From: Candidatus Zixiibacteriota bacterium
GTDB taxonomy: Bacteria; Zixibacteria; MSB-5A5; GN15; PGXB01
Reading direction: 5' to 3'
DNA: 13,416 nt
NCBI GenBank assembly: GCA_024230695.1
Contig: JAAERC010000056.1
Location: 1 to 13,416 of the forward strand
Of the stretch, positions 6,062 to 13,416 are shown piece after piece. A program made the position numbers and the translations under genes. The notes below the pieces were generated by a model that did no database searches, was not told the DNA's origin, and saw only the letters and a program-made list of their open reading frames with translations. How positions within the stretch are numbered: the stretch's first letter is position 1; every line of letters begins with the position of its first letter.

Positions 6062-7477
6062 ATGCAAAAACATCTGATAGATAGTACCGCCACATATCCC
6101 GGCGGAATAAACACCGGACACCGACTGTTTAAGGTTTCCTCAGGGTTGTATGCCGGAAGAGTGGTTATAATTTTGCAAAGTTCATCGTCGGAGATAAAAT
6201 TGACCTTCGCCGATTATCCATATTCAACATGGAGCGCGCCGACAACTGTAATAAACGATACCGGGGATTTTCCGTTTGACGCCTTAATAGATACCGATGG
6301 AAATATTTATTTGGCCTATACTCTGACAACAACTAATGATTTGGTGACTCGAAAGCTGAGTTTTTCAGCAGGAAATTGGTCAACGGGTAGCTTGGCGACA
6401 ATATATAACAATGATGACAATTATTTTCCGTCGCTATGTTTGGAAAGTACCGGACGTCTCTGGGTTGGATGGAGCCGCTTGTCAAGTGGTTCATATTATA
6501 TTAATGCCAAATACTCAGATGATATGGGTGCGACCTGGTATGGTGGAGCGGCTGTTTCCGGCGAAACATTGTCGTCGGGAGGTACTACCGCATTCAACAA
6601 ATTGATTAGTATGGACGATTATATATACTCCGTCTATTCGTTTGGTGGAGCAAAAATCTATTATCGGCGAAAGCAATTTAATTCGGGCACCTGGGATAGC
6701 GAAAGCGAAATATTCAGCGGATCAAATCTTGATGAAAACCTTGATGTGGCGTCATCGGGAGATAATCGGATTGGAGTTGTTTGGGATGATGGTGAAATAA
6801 AATTTAAGGAGTTTGATGGTAACAACTGGAGCGGGGTGATTGTCGCCGACACTAATGGTGGAGAGTTTCCACAGATCAAGTACATTAATAATGTGCCATA
6901 TCTAACATTTATTTCGGTAGTTGAAAGCGGACAAAATAATATTTTATACAGTTACCGTGATGGAACAGGTTTTACAATCCCGGAGATTCTAAGCAAAAGC
7001 AAAACAGGATTTGCCAAACTATTTTGCTACGATCTGTCATCGGCCAGTTTTGAAGATTTAACAGTAGCGGCAGGGGACAGTACGGTCAGCGATATATTTC
7101 ATTCAGATTCATCGGCAATAATCAAGGATACCGGAGACACGTTATATCTTGGTTTGACCGAAAAATATCATTACCTGAAAAGCATTCTAAGCACCGCCGG
7201 AGTTGGGGGCGTCGTCAACTGGCAATATTATGATGGAAATGAGTGGGTGAGTTTTGTGCCATTGGGGGGAGCCTGGAATTTTGATGATACGAATAAGGGA
7301 TTGCTACTCTGGGATGATATCTATTCGGTTCCTGATGGATGGCAGAAAAATAGCATTAATGGTAGTGAGCTGTTCTGGATAAAAGTAACAGTTACAACGA
7401 CTTTTACAACCGGGCCGGTTGGGACTCAAATGACAACAGTCCCCGATATTAAAGCGGCTGTACTTATGGAGCGTTAA
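6062..7477 (+). CDS. Sialidase-like beta-propeller virion protein
   Basis: The 471-residue product has no signal peptide. Residues about 15-300 show repeated four-strand blade patterns (DALIDTDGNIYLAYTLT, then SLCLESTGRLWVGWSRL) and one textbook Asp-box, SDDMGATW (152-159), the S-x-D-x-G-x-T-W turn of sialidase and BNR propellers. The C-terminal part (about 325-471) is a separate beta domain with VNWQYYDGNEWVSF and WQKNSINGSELFWIKV, a pattern I associate with phage baseplate and tail-surface proteins. I see no sialidase catalytic set (no Arg triad context), so carbohydrate binding is more likely than hydrolysis. Its place, between capsid and connector genes, is unusual for a receptor-binding protein and suggests a head-attached fibre. 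The AAGG ribosome binding site is weak and distant (about 12 bases), which fits lower translation than the capsid. Confidence 0.6.
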   Translation: MQKHLIDSTATYPGGINTGHRLFKVSSGLYAGRVVIILQSSSSEIKLTFADYPYSTWSAPTTVINDTGDFPFDALIDTDGNIYLAYTLTTTNDLVTRKLSFSAGNWSTGSLATIYNNDDNYFPSLCLESTGRLWVGWSRLSSGSYYINAKYSDDMGATWYGGAAVSGETLSSGGTTAFNKLISMDDYIYSVYSFGGAKIYYRRKQFNSGTWDSESEIFSGSNLDENLDVASSGDNRIGVVWDDGEIKFKEFDGNNWSGVIVADTNGGEFPQIKYINNVPYLTFISVVESGQNNILYSYRDGTGFTIPEILSKSKTGFAKLFCYDLSSASFEDLTVAAGDSTVSDIFHSDSSAIIKDTGDTLYLGLTEKYHYLKSILSTAGVGGVVNWQYYDGNEWVSFVPLGGAWNFDDTNKGLLLWDDIYSVPDGWQKNSINGSELFWIKVTVTTTFTTGPVGTQMTTVPDIKAAVLMER

Positions 7478-8290
7478 ATGTCATACACAAATATAGAACT
7501 GGTTAGAAAATATATATCATTTGGTAATCTCCCCGGCGGTTTACAAAAAGATTATCCGGTCACTTTTACCGGGTTGGAGAAAGTTATTCTTCCCGGCCAT
7601 AGTATTATCGAAGATACGGTTGTTGTTAAGGCTGTGGGTAGTGCGGAACCAACTTTTGAGGAAGTAACATTAGGTGATAGTACTATATTGCTGGCGCAAG
7701 CGCAATTGGTGCCGAACTCCGTCGCAGTCGCATCCGATAGTTCATTGGGAATAATATATACCGAAAATGCCGATTATTCGATCGACTACACTAATGGCAA
7801 AATCAGTCGTATTGGCGGAGGAGCAATCGGTAATGGAAATAAAACTTCCTTGTGGTACCAGTATTATACCCAATACAACGAAAACAGTGATTATAGTGTT
7901 GGTTATCAATCGGGCTCAATAACACGACTTGCAGGTAGTGCGATTCAAATCGGACAGATGGTACAAATTGATTATCAACTACTGCAAAGTTTTCTAAACG
8001 ATGAGATTATTATCGAGGCAGTGAACCAGGCTAATGCGATAGTTGAAGGCGAGATTGATATAGAACAGACTTTTGGGGCTGATCTGGTTTTGCAAACAGC
8101 TGCGACTTATTTGGCAATTTCATTGCTCTGTCGAATTGAGGCCGCCGGTTGTCTGCGTTATGGGGGAAACGGCGATAAAGAAACCCGCTGGTGGCTTTCC
8201 CTTGGAGAAAGTTATCGTTCAGATTTTGAAAAACTAATTAAAAAATTCCATCCGGGTGCTTCGCGATTGAATCATCCAATACGTTCCTAA
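7478..8290 (+). CDS. Head-tail connector-like protein with internal repeat
   Basis: ATG directly follows the previous stop (TAAATG), and a GGAG lies within the last codons upstream. Two copies of a beta motif sit in tandem: residues 96-130 (ENADYSIDYTNGKISRIGGGAI and on) and 134-169 (ENSDYSVGYQSGSITRLAGSAI and on), with about half of the positions identical. Residues about 172-258 are helical (NDEIIIEAVNQANAIVEGEI, then AATYLAISLLCRIEAAG and ESYRSDFEKLIKKF), like the helical-bundle head-completion adaptors of the gp6/gp15 type that sit under the portal. The order after the capsid gene also fits a connector. The N-terminal beta repeat is not normal for that family, so the protein may be an adaptor fused to a surface module. 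The function is a reasoned guess. Confidence 0.5.
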   Translation: MSYTNIELVRKYISFGNLPGGLQKDYPVTFTGLEKVILPGHSIIEDTVVVKAVGSAEPTFEEVTLGDSTILLAQAQLVPNSVAVASDSSLGIIYTENADYSIDYTNGKISRIGGGAIGNGNKTSLWYQYYTQYNENSDYSVGYQSGSITRLAGSAIQIGQMVQIDYQLLQSFLNDEIIIEAVNQANAIVEGEIDIEQTFGADLVLQTAATYLAISLLCRIEAAGCLRYGGNGDKETRWWLSLGESYRSDFEKLIKKFHPGASRLNHPIRS

Positions 8291-8304
8291 GAAAAGGAGA
8301 TATT

Positions 8305-8676
8305 TTGCATTCGATAAGTTATTTGAGAGGACGAAGGTTGTGGGTGGTGAGTAATTTTCAAGTCTATGGTACGGCCGATGAAATTCGGTTTATGTATCTT
8401 GGAGTAGAAAATGTTGATTCGACCAACCGTATTATGTTTGGTACAACCGGTATTGGGGGAGCTGTTCAGGATATTCGTTATGCCGATCTGATAGATTATA
8501 GAGGAAATAGTCTTCCCGAAACAATTAATTCGCCAAAAGTTATGATTAGGTTTCGGTCGTCTCATCCGGCCTATCTGGTAGGCGAGGAATCTGATTCCGG
8601 ATTCAGAATGGCTCGAGATATCAACGCGCCGGGCCCGATCAGTGTTGACCTGTTTATTTATGAAATGGGCGCCTAA
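8305..8676 (+). CDS. Beta-rich virion-associated protein, unknown function
   Basis: This 123-residue product starts with TTG at 8305, supported by a strong AAGGAG 5 bases upstream; no better ATG exists in the early frame. It is mostly beta-strand, with VSNFQVYGTADEIRFMYLGV, MIRFRSSHPAYLVGEESDSG and a closing ISVDLFIYEMGA. The pattern is that of a small jelly-roll or beta-sandwich protein. It has no signal peptide and no membrane segment. Between the connector-like gene and the lysine-rich gene it is probably a minor virion component, such as a head-closure or fibre-base protein. I do not recognise a named family. Confidence 0.55.
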   Translation: MHSISYLRGRRLWVVSNFQVYGTADEIRFMYLGVENVDSTNRIMFGTTGIGGAVQDIRYADLIDYRGNSLPETINSPKVMIRFRSSHPAYLVGEESDSGFRMARDINAPGPISVDLFIYEMGA

Positions 8677-8679
8677 TTA

Positions 8680-8955
8680 ATGAAACCAAATACAGATAAA
8701 AAAGATGTTAACAAAACAGATGATCTCGAAATTCTCGAAGATTTAAAAAGAGAAATATATGATGCAATTAAAAGCAATGAGCCGCAACCGAAAGTAGGTG
8801 ATCTTTTGAAAGTGATTGAATTAAAAAGAAAACTTTCCGTGGATGGAAAAGGTGAGAAAAAATTCTGGGATATGGTCAATAAAATAAGAAGTGAAGAACT
8901 GAATAAACCAAAAAAATCGACAGCAATCAAAAAGAAACCAAAAGGTGATAGTTAA
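8680..8955 (+). CDS. Small lysine-rich helical protein, unknown
   Basis: This 91-residue protein begins 3 bases after the previous stop and has no clear ribosome binding site, so its translation is probably coupled to the upstream gene. It is helical and highly charged: an acidic start (KTDDLEILEDLKREIYDAI), a middle with KVGDLLKVIELKRKLSV and EKKFWDMVNKIRSEELN, and a lysine-rich tail (KPKKSTAIKKKPKGDS) that could bind nucleic acid. No membrane segment is present. A small-terminase-like DNA-binding role is conceivable but nothing in the sequence proves it, and no large terminase gene is nearby. Confidence 0.55.
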   Translation: MKPNTDKKDVNKTDDLEILEDLKREIYDAIKSNEPQPKVGDLLKVIELKRKLSVDGKGEKKFWDMVNKIRSEELNKPKKSTAIKKKPKGDS

Positions 8956-8957
8956 AA

Positions 8958-9662
8958 ATGAAATACCTCATAATAATACTTGCTTCTCTTTTGGCTGTTT
9001 CAACTTCTTTGGCGGATTCGGTGACTCTTGATGGGCAGAACGATATGGATGATGGCTATACCGATGGCAATAGCCAAACAACTCCGAGGGGAACCGAAAC
9101 CTGGATGTATCTGATGTGTGGATTGTCAACATGTACATATTATGGTTTTCTTAAATTTGATTTATCAGGTATTTCAGGTAATATTGATTCGGTAAGTTTG
9201 AAATTGCATCGTCACAAACCAAATGCAAGTGATCAAATGTATTTTTATCGGGCTACAAGAGATTGGACTGAGGATCAATTTACATGGGATGACGCTAAGA
9301 CCTCGCCTGATACTGTTGAGTGGACTTCAGGCGGCGGAGATTATAATAGTACTAAAATTGACAGCTTATCTATTGTTGGCGGCGCATCTTTTAATCAGGA
9401 TGTGTATTGCCAGAGAAGTGATGGCGGAGGGTTGAATGAACTTGTCCAGGATTGGGTTGATGGTACTTATAACAATTATGGTATTGTGATAAAATCAGAT
9501 TTATTGGGATTTGGAGATACCGTCTACATTTACAGCTCGGAAAATTTTAACGAGTCGTTATATCCGCGCCCGAAGTTATATATTGAATATACTCCAAGTC
9601 AATCTGAATCCGAAATTCCGTTTAGAAGAAAAAGACTAATAGAAACACAGGGAGTAAATTAA
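8958..9662 (+). CDS. Secreted DNRLRE-domain protein
   Basis: This 234-residue protein has a clear Sec signal peptide (MKYLIIILASLLAVSTSLA, likely cut after Ala19). The mature part is a DNRLRE-type beta-sandwich, a domain of secreted cell-surface and carbohydrate-binding proteins. YYGFLKFDLSGISGNIDSVS (61-80), the RATRDWTEDQFTWDD block (98-112), LNELVQDWVDGTYNNYGIVI (about 159-178) and PRPKLYIEYT (203-212) occur in the order expected for the family. The C-terminal tail is basic (PFRRKRLIET). An AAGGTG ribosome binding site lies about 9 bases before the ATG, 2 bases after the preceding stop. A secreted protein inside a virion operon is odd: it may be placed on the cell surface by the host, or join the particle during release. 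The domain call is good; the biological role is unknown. Confidence 0.75.
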   Translation: MKYLIIILASLLAVSTSLADSVTLDGQNDMDDGYTDGNSQTTPRGTETWMYLMCGLSTCTYYGFLKFDLSGISGNIDSVSLKLHRHKPNASDQMYFYRATRDWTEDQFTWDDAKTSPDTVEWTSGGGDYNSTKIDSLSIVGGASFNQDVYCQRSDGGGLNELVQDWVDGTYNNYGIVIKSDLLGFGDTVYIYSSENFNESLYPRPKLYIEYTPSQSESEIPFRRKRLIETQGVN

Positions 9663-9664
9663 TA

Positions 9665-11251
9665 ATGAAAAAAATCATATTGGTCTCGGTTTTATTAATG
9701 CTAATCCCATTTTGCTTAAAATCAAATAGTATCCCTATCGTAAATAACTCTGGTAGTTCAAGCGAAGATACTTTGACATTCAGCATCTTAAATCTTTTAC
9801 CAAGCGGTAATCCTGCCGAGAAACTTGATTCAGCCTATTTTGCCGTACTTAAAAGCAACACTAATGATATCATCTTTAGAGACTCATCATCCGGCGTTGA
9901 TATGGTTGGTGTTGATTCATTTGTTATTGGTGGTGATGTGGTTTACTATTTTCACCGGGCGGTATCTGATATTGATGGTGCCGGAGCAGTTGGAACATAC
10001 AGCTACAATTTTTTATCCGTATATGATGACAGCAGTATGAGAACCCCGACCCTGGGGCAGTTTCAAATTGTTGGATGGGAACTTGATGATATTGGTGACT
10101 CATCCGGTCTGGCCGCGAGTAATGCCAGAAAATCGCTTGATAGTTTGCACCTGATGATTGATTCTCTGATGGCGGCTCTTGATACTCTGCAAAATCAGGA
10201 TAATTGGATTGCCAAAGAGGCTTCGCTTTATGACCCATCAATCGATTCGGTGATAGTGGATGGCACAGAGTTTGCCGTTCTGAGTGGTGTAATTACATCA
10301 ACAAACCTCTCGGGTTCCGGATTAGATGCTTTAGGCGAAGCGACCTGGAGAAATATTGATACGACCCATGTTGATACATCATTAATTGGCGAGTGGCTCT
10401 CGTCAGGTACCGATACGAATATCATTAAAACTATGATGAGTAATAATGATTATATGAAATCTACAGATTCTGTTTTAATAGATATTTCGGACAATCTTGT
10501 TTATGCCGACAGTATTGCAAACAGAGTTCTTGAGGATTCATCCTCCTACAAGAATTTTGATTCGGCGATGGTGGCATCATCGGTTTGGAACGCTCCGCAA
10601 AGTAATCATGCCATCGCCAGTACATTTGGGAAATACCTTGATACCGAGATATCAGGATTAAGCGGCGGAGGTGGAGGGTACTCCTACCAAATGGTAGCAG
10701 TTGACAGTGGAGTAAGTCAGATTATTCCCGGAGTCAGCCTGACAGTACGCAATCTTGATCAATCAGCTCTTATTGCCGTTGGTGCTACTAATATTTTGGG
10801 GATTGCCTCATTTAATCTTAATTCCGCCAGTTATGTGGCGATTGCATCATCTCCCGGCTACATCTTTGAAAATTTCGATACGGTAGTTGTGGCCGGAGCG
10901 GGGGCTGATACTGTGTATGGTTATCAATTTAATCCGGGGACTCCCGCTGATCCTGATCTATGTCGGGTTTATGGGTATCTTTATGATATAGAAGGCAATC
11001 CGGAGGATGATGCGACCATCGCGGCATGGCTTCCATCCGGGGCAAGCCGTCTTGGGACAACGATTGTTTCGCCATTTCGAAAAGAAGCCAGTACTGACGA
11101 TGCCGGGTATTTCTATATTGATCTTATTCCCAGCGTCAATTTAACTTCGCCTGAAAGTAAATATGAAATTGCAATAACATTAAGTGATGGTACTGTTTTA
11201 CGAGAACGTTTATTGATCCCTGATCTTGGCAGTTGGATGTTGACCTGGTAA
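9665..11251 (+). CDS. Secreted fibre-like protein with a C-terminal beta domain
   Basis: This 528-residue protein begins with a signal-peptide-like stretch (MKKIILVSVLLMLIPFCLKS). There is no lipobox, so it is not an obvious lipoprotein. Residues about 35-138 form a beta domain. Residues 145-330 are Ser/Asp-rich and alternate helix and turn, with two related tryptophan motifs (EATWRN near 225 and SSVWNAPQSNH near 305), a spacing seen in phage fibre shafts. A glycine run (GGGGG, about 334-338) leads into one beta module (about 340-420). A carboxypeptidase-regulatory-like module ends the protein, with CRVYGYLYDIEGNPEDD (433-449) and DDAGYFYIDLIPS (478-490). GGAG lies about 10 bases before the ATG, 2 bases after the DNRLRE gene's stop, so the two are co-translated. 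It is probably an exported surface fibre or adhesin. No enzymatic motif is visible. Confidence 0.6.
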   Translation: MKKIILVSVLLMLIPFCLKSNSIPIVNNSGSSSEDTLTFSILNLLPSGNPAEKLDSAYFAVLKSNTNDIIFRDSSSGVDMVGVDSFVIGGDVVYYFHRAVSDIDGAGAVGTYSYNFLSVYDDSSMRTPTLGQFQIVGWELDDIGDSSGLAASNARKSLDSLHLMIDSLMAALDTLQNQDNWIAKEASLYDPSIDSVIVDGTEFAVLSGVITSTNLSGSGLDALGEATWRNIDTTHVDTSLIGEWLSSGTDTNIIKTMMSNNDYMKSTDSVLIDISDNLVYADSIANRVLEDSSSYKNFDSAMVASSVWNAPQSNHAIASTFGKYLDTEISGLSGGGGGYSYQMVAVDSGVSQIIPGVSLTVRNLDQSALIAVGATNILGIASFNLNSASYVAIASSPGYIFENFDTVVVAGAGADTVYGYQFNPGTPADPDLCRVYGYLYDIEGNPEDDATIAAWLPSGASRLGTTIVSPFRKEASTDDAGYFYIDLIPSVNLTSPESKYEIAITLSDGTVLRERLLIPDLGSWMLTW

Positions 11252-11283
11252 GATTATAAAATTATAAAGGAAAAGAGGAAAGT

Positions 11284-11622
11284 ATGATAGTAGCAATGAT
11301 TCCTATAATTAGTTCGTTGTTTGATTTTATCACTGGCAACATAGTAAATCTGGCCGGCGGGATGGGTGCAATTATTATGATTGTGATAACGTGGTTTGCC
11401 AAAAAGTATTTACTCCCATTTTTGAAAATAGAGGGCCGACGCCGGTATGCCACCTATATTGCGTCTATTGCTGATGAGGTTACCGATGAGTTAAGATTGA
11501 AATATCCTGATAAATCATGGACCGTTTATCTTGATGAGGCGGTTGATAAAATTATTAAGATATGCGATATAAAACCAGAGGTTGCTCGCAGGGCCCTATC
11601 GGCTTCAATTTCCCGACGATAA
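11284..11622 (+). CDS. Holin-like membrane protein (LL-H type, putative)
   Basis: This 112-residue product has a GAGGA ribosome binding site 4 bases before the ATG. Residues 1-14 and about 20-46 are hydrophobic, with a glycine-rich core (NLAGGMGAIIMIVITWF), and are followed by a charged soluble domain (EGRRRYATYIASIADEVTDE, then DEAVDKIIKICDIKPEVARR). This arrangement, one or two membrane segments and then a helical cytoplasmic domain of about 60 residues, matches LL-H-type phage holins, which open the inner membrane at lysis. It is the last gene of the operon, directly before the terminator, a usual place for lysis genes. I see no endolysin next to it. Another small membrane protein cannot be excluded. 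Confidence 0.6.
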   Translation: MIVAMIPIISSLFDFITGNIVNLAGGMGAIIMIVITWFAKKYLLPFLKIEGRRRYATYIASIADEVTDELRLKYPDKSWTVYLDEAVDKIIKICDIKPEVARRALSASISRR

Positions 11623-11629
11623 TGGCATA

Positions 11630-11661
11630 AAAAAAGGTCGTCTATTCAGACGACCTTTTTT
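11630..11661. terminator. Bidirectional intrinsic terminator
   Basis: AAAAAAGGTCGTCT and AGACGACCTTTTTT form a perfect 14 bp inverted repeat around the 4 nt loop ATTC. A GC-containing stem followed by a T-run exists on both strands. It lies 8 bases after the holin-like stop and 17 bases beyond the end of the convergent dockerin gene, so it should end transcription of both units. It is the clearest right-hand boundary of the phage-like operon. Confidence 0.92.
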
Positions 11662-11678
11662 AAAAAGTTCAAATCAGA

Positions 11679-13416
11679 TCAATAACAGGGTACCTCACCA
11701 CTTTCAAATACATACTTCACCATAAATATGACATCACCAATATCGATTTGATTATCACAGTTGGTGTCGGCGCGATGAGCCCCACCTGTCGGAGCCGCAC
11801 CACCCTGATAAATATAATTTATCAATGCCAAAATATCCATCGAATTGGCGAAACCATTTCCATCAATATCACCCAAAACTCGTCCCAAATTACAGTGGTA
11901 CTGAATTAGTGTTGTGGAAACTTCGTTTCGGTGGACCATGTCGGTTCCAATGGCAGTTATGTAATAAAGTGAATCGTCAGCCATTGCTGTCGATGATTCC
12001 CAGTCATATTGCCAATTACTGATCACTTTGGCGGCTTCGCCAAATTCTATTCGGGAGTTTGAATGAGAAATAGCGTCAAGTGCGATAGCAATATCAAGAC
12101 CCAACCAGCTACCATCGTACAAGACCTGTGAACTTTCGCCGATATTTCTCATATAGGTCTCAATAGAGGTCCCGGTAATGGGGTCTGAAATAGTTATCGC
12201 ATAATTCCCACTACCATTATCTAAGCCAGTCATTCCCGAGAGAACAACATACAGTCCCGGATTTCCGGAGAGACCAAGAATTGGCAACATCTCTTTTTCC
12301 TCGAAAATTATTCGCATATCGGTGTAATCAGGTGTGAAATAACTTTCGACAAAAAGTTCATTGCCATGATACGTGATATAATTTTGAAGCCCGCCAACAA
12401 GGAAATCATCATAAGTGCCAGTATTAGTTCTGGTCGACATCGCCGTGGCTAATCTTTCAACAACCGTATCAAGCGGGATAGTGGAACCAAGTTCTCTTCT
12501 TAGCTGAGTGTATCCCTGGTTAAACCAATAATCAATAGCTATTGCTCCGGCGGCCGGACCACAGTAATACTCGCCAAATTCTCCATCAACAATAGGGTTG
12601 CCATCACCCGCGAAATAATCCACATCACCATAATCTGTTTGGAGCAATGTTGCAACAGAAACCGAGTAATCGGTACTAAGTTTCTTTCGATAAAATTTAA
12701 CCGATAAAATATCCGCCGTTGCCTCATCGGTGAAAGTCGAGATAGTATAAGGTAAACAAATTGTGTCCATATAAGACGGATTAATAAAGTCCATTCGCGG
12801 CGGAGTCGGGTCAATAGTCATATCAACCTGTGCCGATGCAGTTCGCATCAAGGTATCAAAAGCGGTTGCTCGAATACGATAAAGATCCTCTTCAAGTCCA
12901 GCCGGCCCCAAATTAATCGCATATCCCGGACCAGTTCCGGAAGGGTCAATACCATTACGAAGAGCATGGCCTTTGTCTGCATCAACTCCATATCTAACCC
13001 AACCAGAAGATGATGACCTATATTCATATCTTACCGAATCAACAATTTTGCTATTCTCACTATCCCAAGCCCAGCTCCTCAATGGTGTTCCAGTCAATTC
13101 CTCGGCATGAGGTTCAAGAAATGATAGTCTTGGCATAGGGTCATAACCACCGCTGCCGCCAGTTTCTCCGGCTGAATAGAGCAATAGTTTTCCCGGGAAA
13201 GTATAAAATTCATTAGTCGGGTCGCCCAGATCGACATATCCGACAGCCGTATCCCACAAATTGAAATTTTGACATCTCCATGGAGTAAGTACGGAATCCT
13301 CCGTTATCAGAAAGACACTATCCTGAGTTAATGGATCTGCTTCGGGAGCCAGTAATTCCGTTGAAATAAAGAAGCCGGTAAAGTACGGTCCATTTACGAC
13401 TGCTGGCTCATCGAGA
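11679..13416 (-). CDS. Secreted C39-like domain and dockerin protein (5' end outside window)
   Basis: The frame stays open to base 13416, so the start lies beyond the window and the TTG at 13259 is internal. Numbered from that TTG, an extracellular beta/Ig-like region (about 40-200) precedes a papain-like C39 domain with GEYYCGPAAGAIAIDYW (Cys233, the nucleophile position) and the late ITISDP strand (355-360). The expected catalytic His, normally in a GH-x-V-V-x-G context, appears as GLYVVLSG (335-342), so the domain may be inactive. The C-terminus holds a two-loop type I dockerin: DIDGNGFANSMD (464-475), then a 23-residue linker, then a second loop from Asp498 ending at Asp509. The loops bind calcium and tether the protein to cell-surface cohesin-type partners or act as a C-terminal sorting module. 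It is a host-type secreted protein, convergent with the cassette. Stop is TGA at 11681-11679. The dockerin is sure; the C39 call is good. Confidence 0.8.
   Translation of the reverse strand, partial: LDEPAVVNGPYFTGFFISTELLAPEADPLTQDSVFLITEDSVLTPWRCQNFNLWDTAVGYVDLGDPTNEFYTFPGKLLLYSAGETGGSGGYDPMPRLSFLEPHAEELTGTPLRSWAWDSENSKIVDSVRYEYRSSSSGWVRYGVDADKGHALRNGIDPSGTGPGYAINLGPAGLEEDLYRIRATAFDTLMRTASAQVDMTIDPTPPRMDFINPSYMDTICLPYTISTFTDEATADILSVKFYRKKLSTDYSVSVATLLQTDYGDVDYFAGDGNPIVDGEFGEYYCGPAAGAIAIDYWFNQGYTQLRRELGSTIPLDTVVERLATAMSTRTNTGTYDDFLVGGLQNYITYHGNELFVESYFTPDYTDMRIIFEEKEMLPILGLSGNPGLYVVLSGMTGLDNGSGNYAITISDPITGTSIETYMRNIGESSQVLYDGSWLGLDIAIALDAISHSNSRIEFGEAAKVISNWQYDWESSTAMADDSLYYITAIGTDMVHRNEVSTTLIQYHCNLGRVLGDIDGNGFANSMDILALINYIYQGGAAPTGGAHRADTNCDNQIDIGDVIFMVKYVFESGEVPCY

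Noticed and set aside
6062..7477. Active sialidase
   Set aside because: Only one clear Asp-box is present and no Arg triad or Tyr/Glu nucleophile context could be seen; a binding propeller is safer.
12539..12814. Second open frame on the - strand inside the C39/dockerin gene
   Set aside because: It lies in another frame of a well-supported gene; its product shows no recognisable domain.
1..13416. tRNA, rRNA, CRISPR array, transposase or integrase
   Set aside because: No cloverleaf, regular spacer-repeat array or matching protein motif was found on either strand by reading.

Overview
The window carries a roughly 10 kb phage-derived virion gene cassette (about 1884-11622, all on the + strand) between two genes that look like ordinary chromosomal genes. 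Upstream is the 3' part of an acetyl-CoA synthetase gene (+). Downstream, convergent, is the 3' part of a secreted C39-like/dockerin protein gene (-). The paired dockerin-type calcium loops (DIDGNGFANSMD and a second loop ending DIGD), the DNRLRE-type secreted protein, the strong GGAG-type ribosome binding sites and the AT-rich composition suggest a Gram-negative bacterium of the FCB superphylum. Candidatus Zixibacteria is my best guess; this is inference from protein style, not a proven assignment.

Layout. 1-1384: acs, 5' end outside the window. 1385-1883: intergenic region holding two adjacent perfect hairpins (1446-1497), a 40-residue membrane microprotein gene on the - strand (1530-1652) and three consecutive inverted repeats (1682-1758) ahead of the cassette. 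1884-6007: head module, made of a prohead-protease-like protein with an unusual 390-residue C-terminal extension, a membrane-anchored coiled-coil protein, an acidic helical protein, a decoration-like protein and an HK97-fold major capsid protein, followed by a 10 bp hairpin. 6062-8955: sialidase-like beta-propeller protein, a connector-like protein with an internal repeat, and two small unknown proteins. 8958-11251: two proteins with signal peptides, a DNRLRE-domain protein and a fibre-like protein. 11284-11622: holin-like protein. 11630-11661: bidirectional terminator. 11679-13416: secreted C39-like/dockerin protein, 5' end outside the window.

How the genes may work together. Tight spacing, start/stop overlap or adjacency and a single orientation suggest one late-type operon that builds a capsid, decorates it, adds a connector and surface proteins, and acts on the membrane. 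No terminase, portal, tape measure, tail sheath or tube, integrase, replication gene or recognisable endolysin lies between the two host-like genes. The cassette could therefore be a domesticated capsid locus, one locus of a scattered gene-transfer-agent-like system, a satellite relying on genes elsewhere, or a decaying but still open prophage remnant. The most striking protein is the protease at 1884-3671: its extension resembles an ATP-dependent DNA ligase nucleotidyltransferase domain whose catalytic lysine has been lost.
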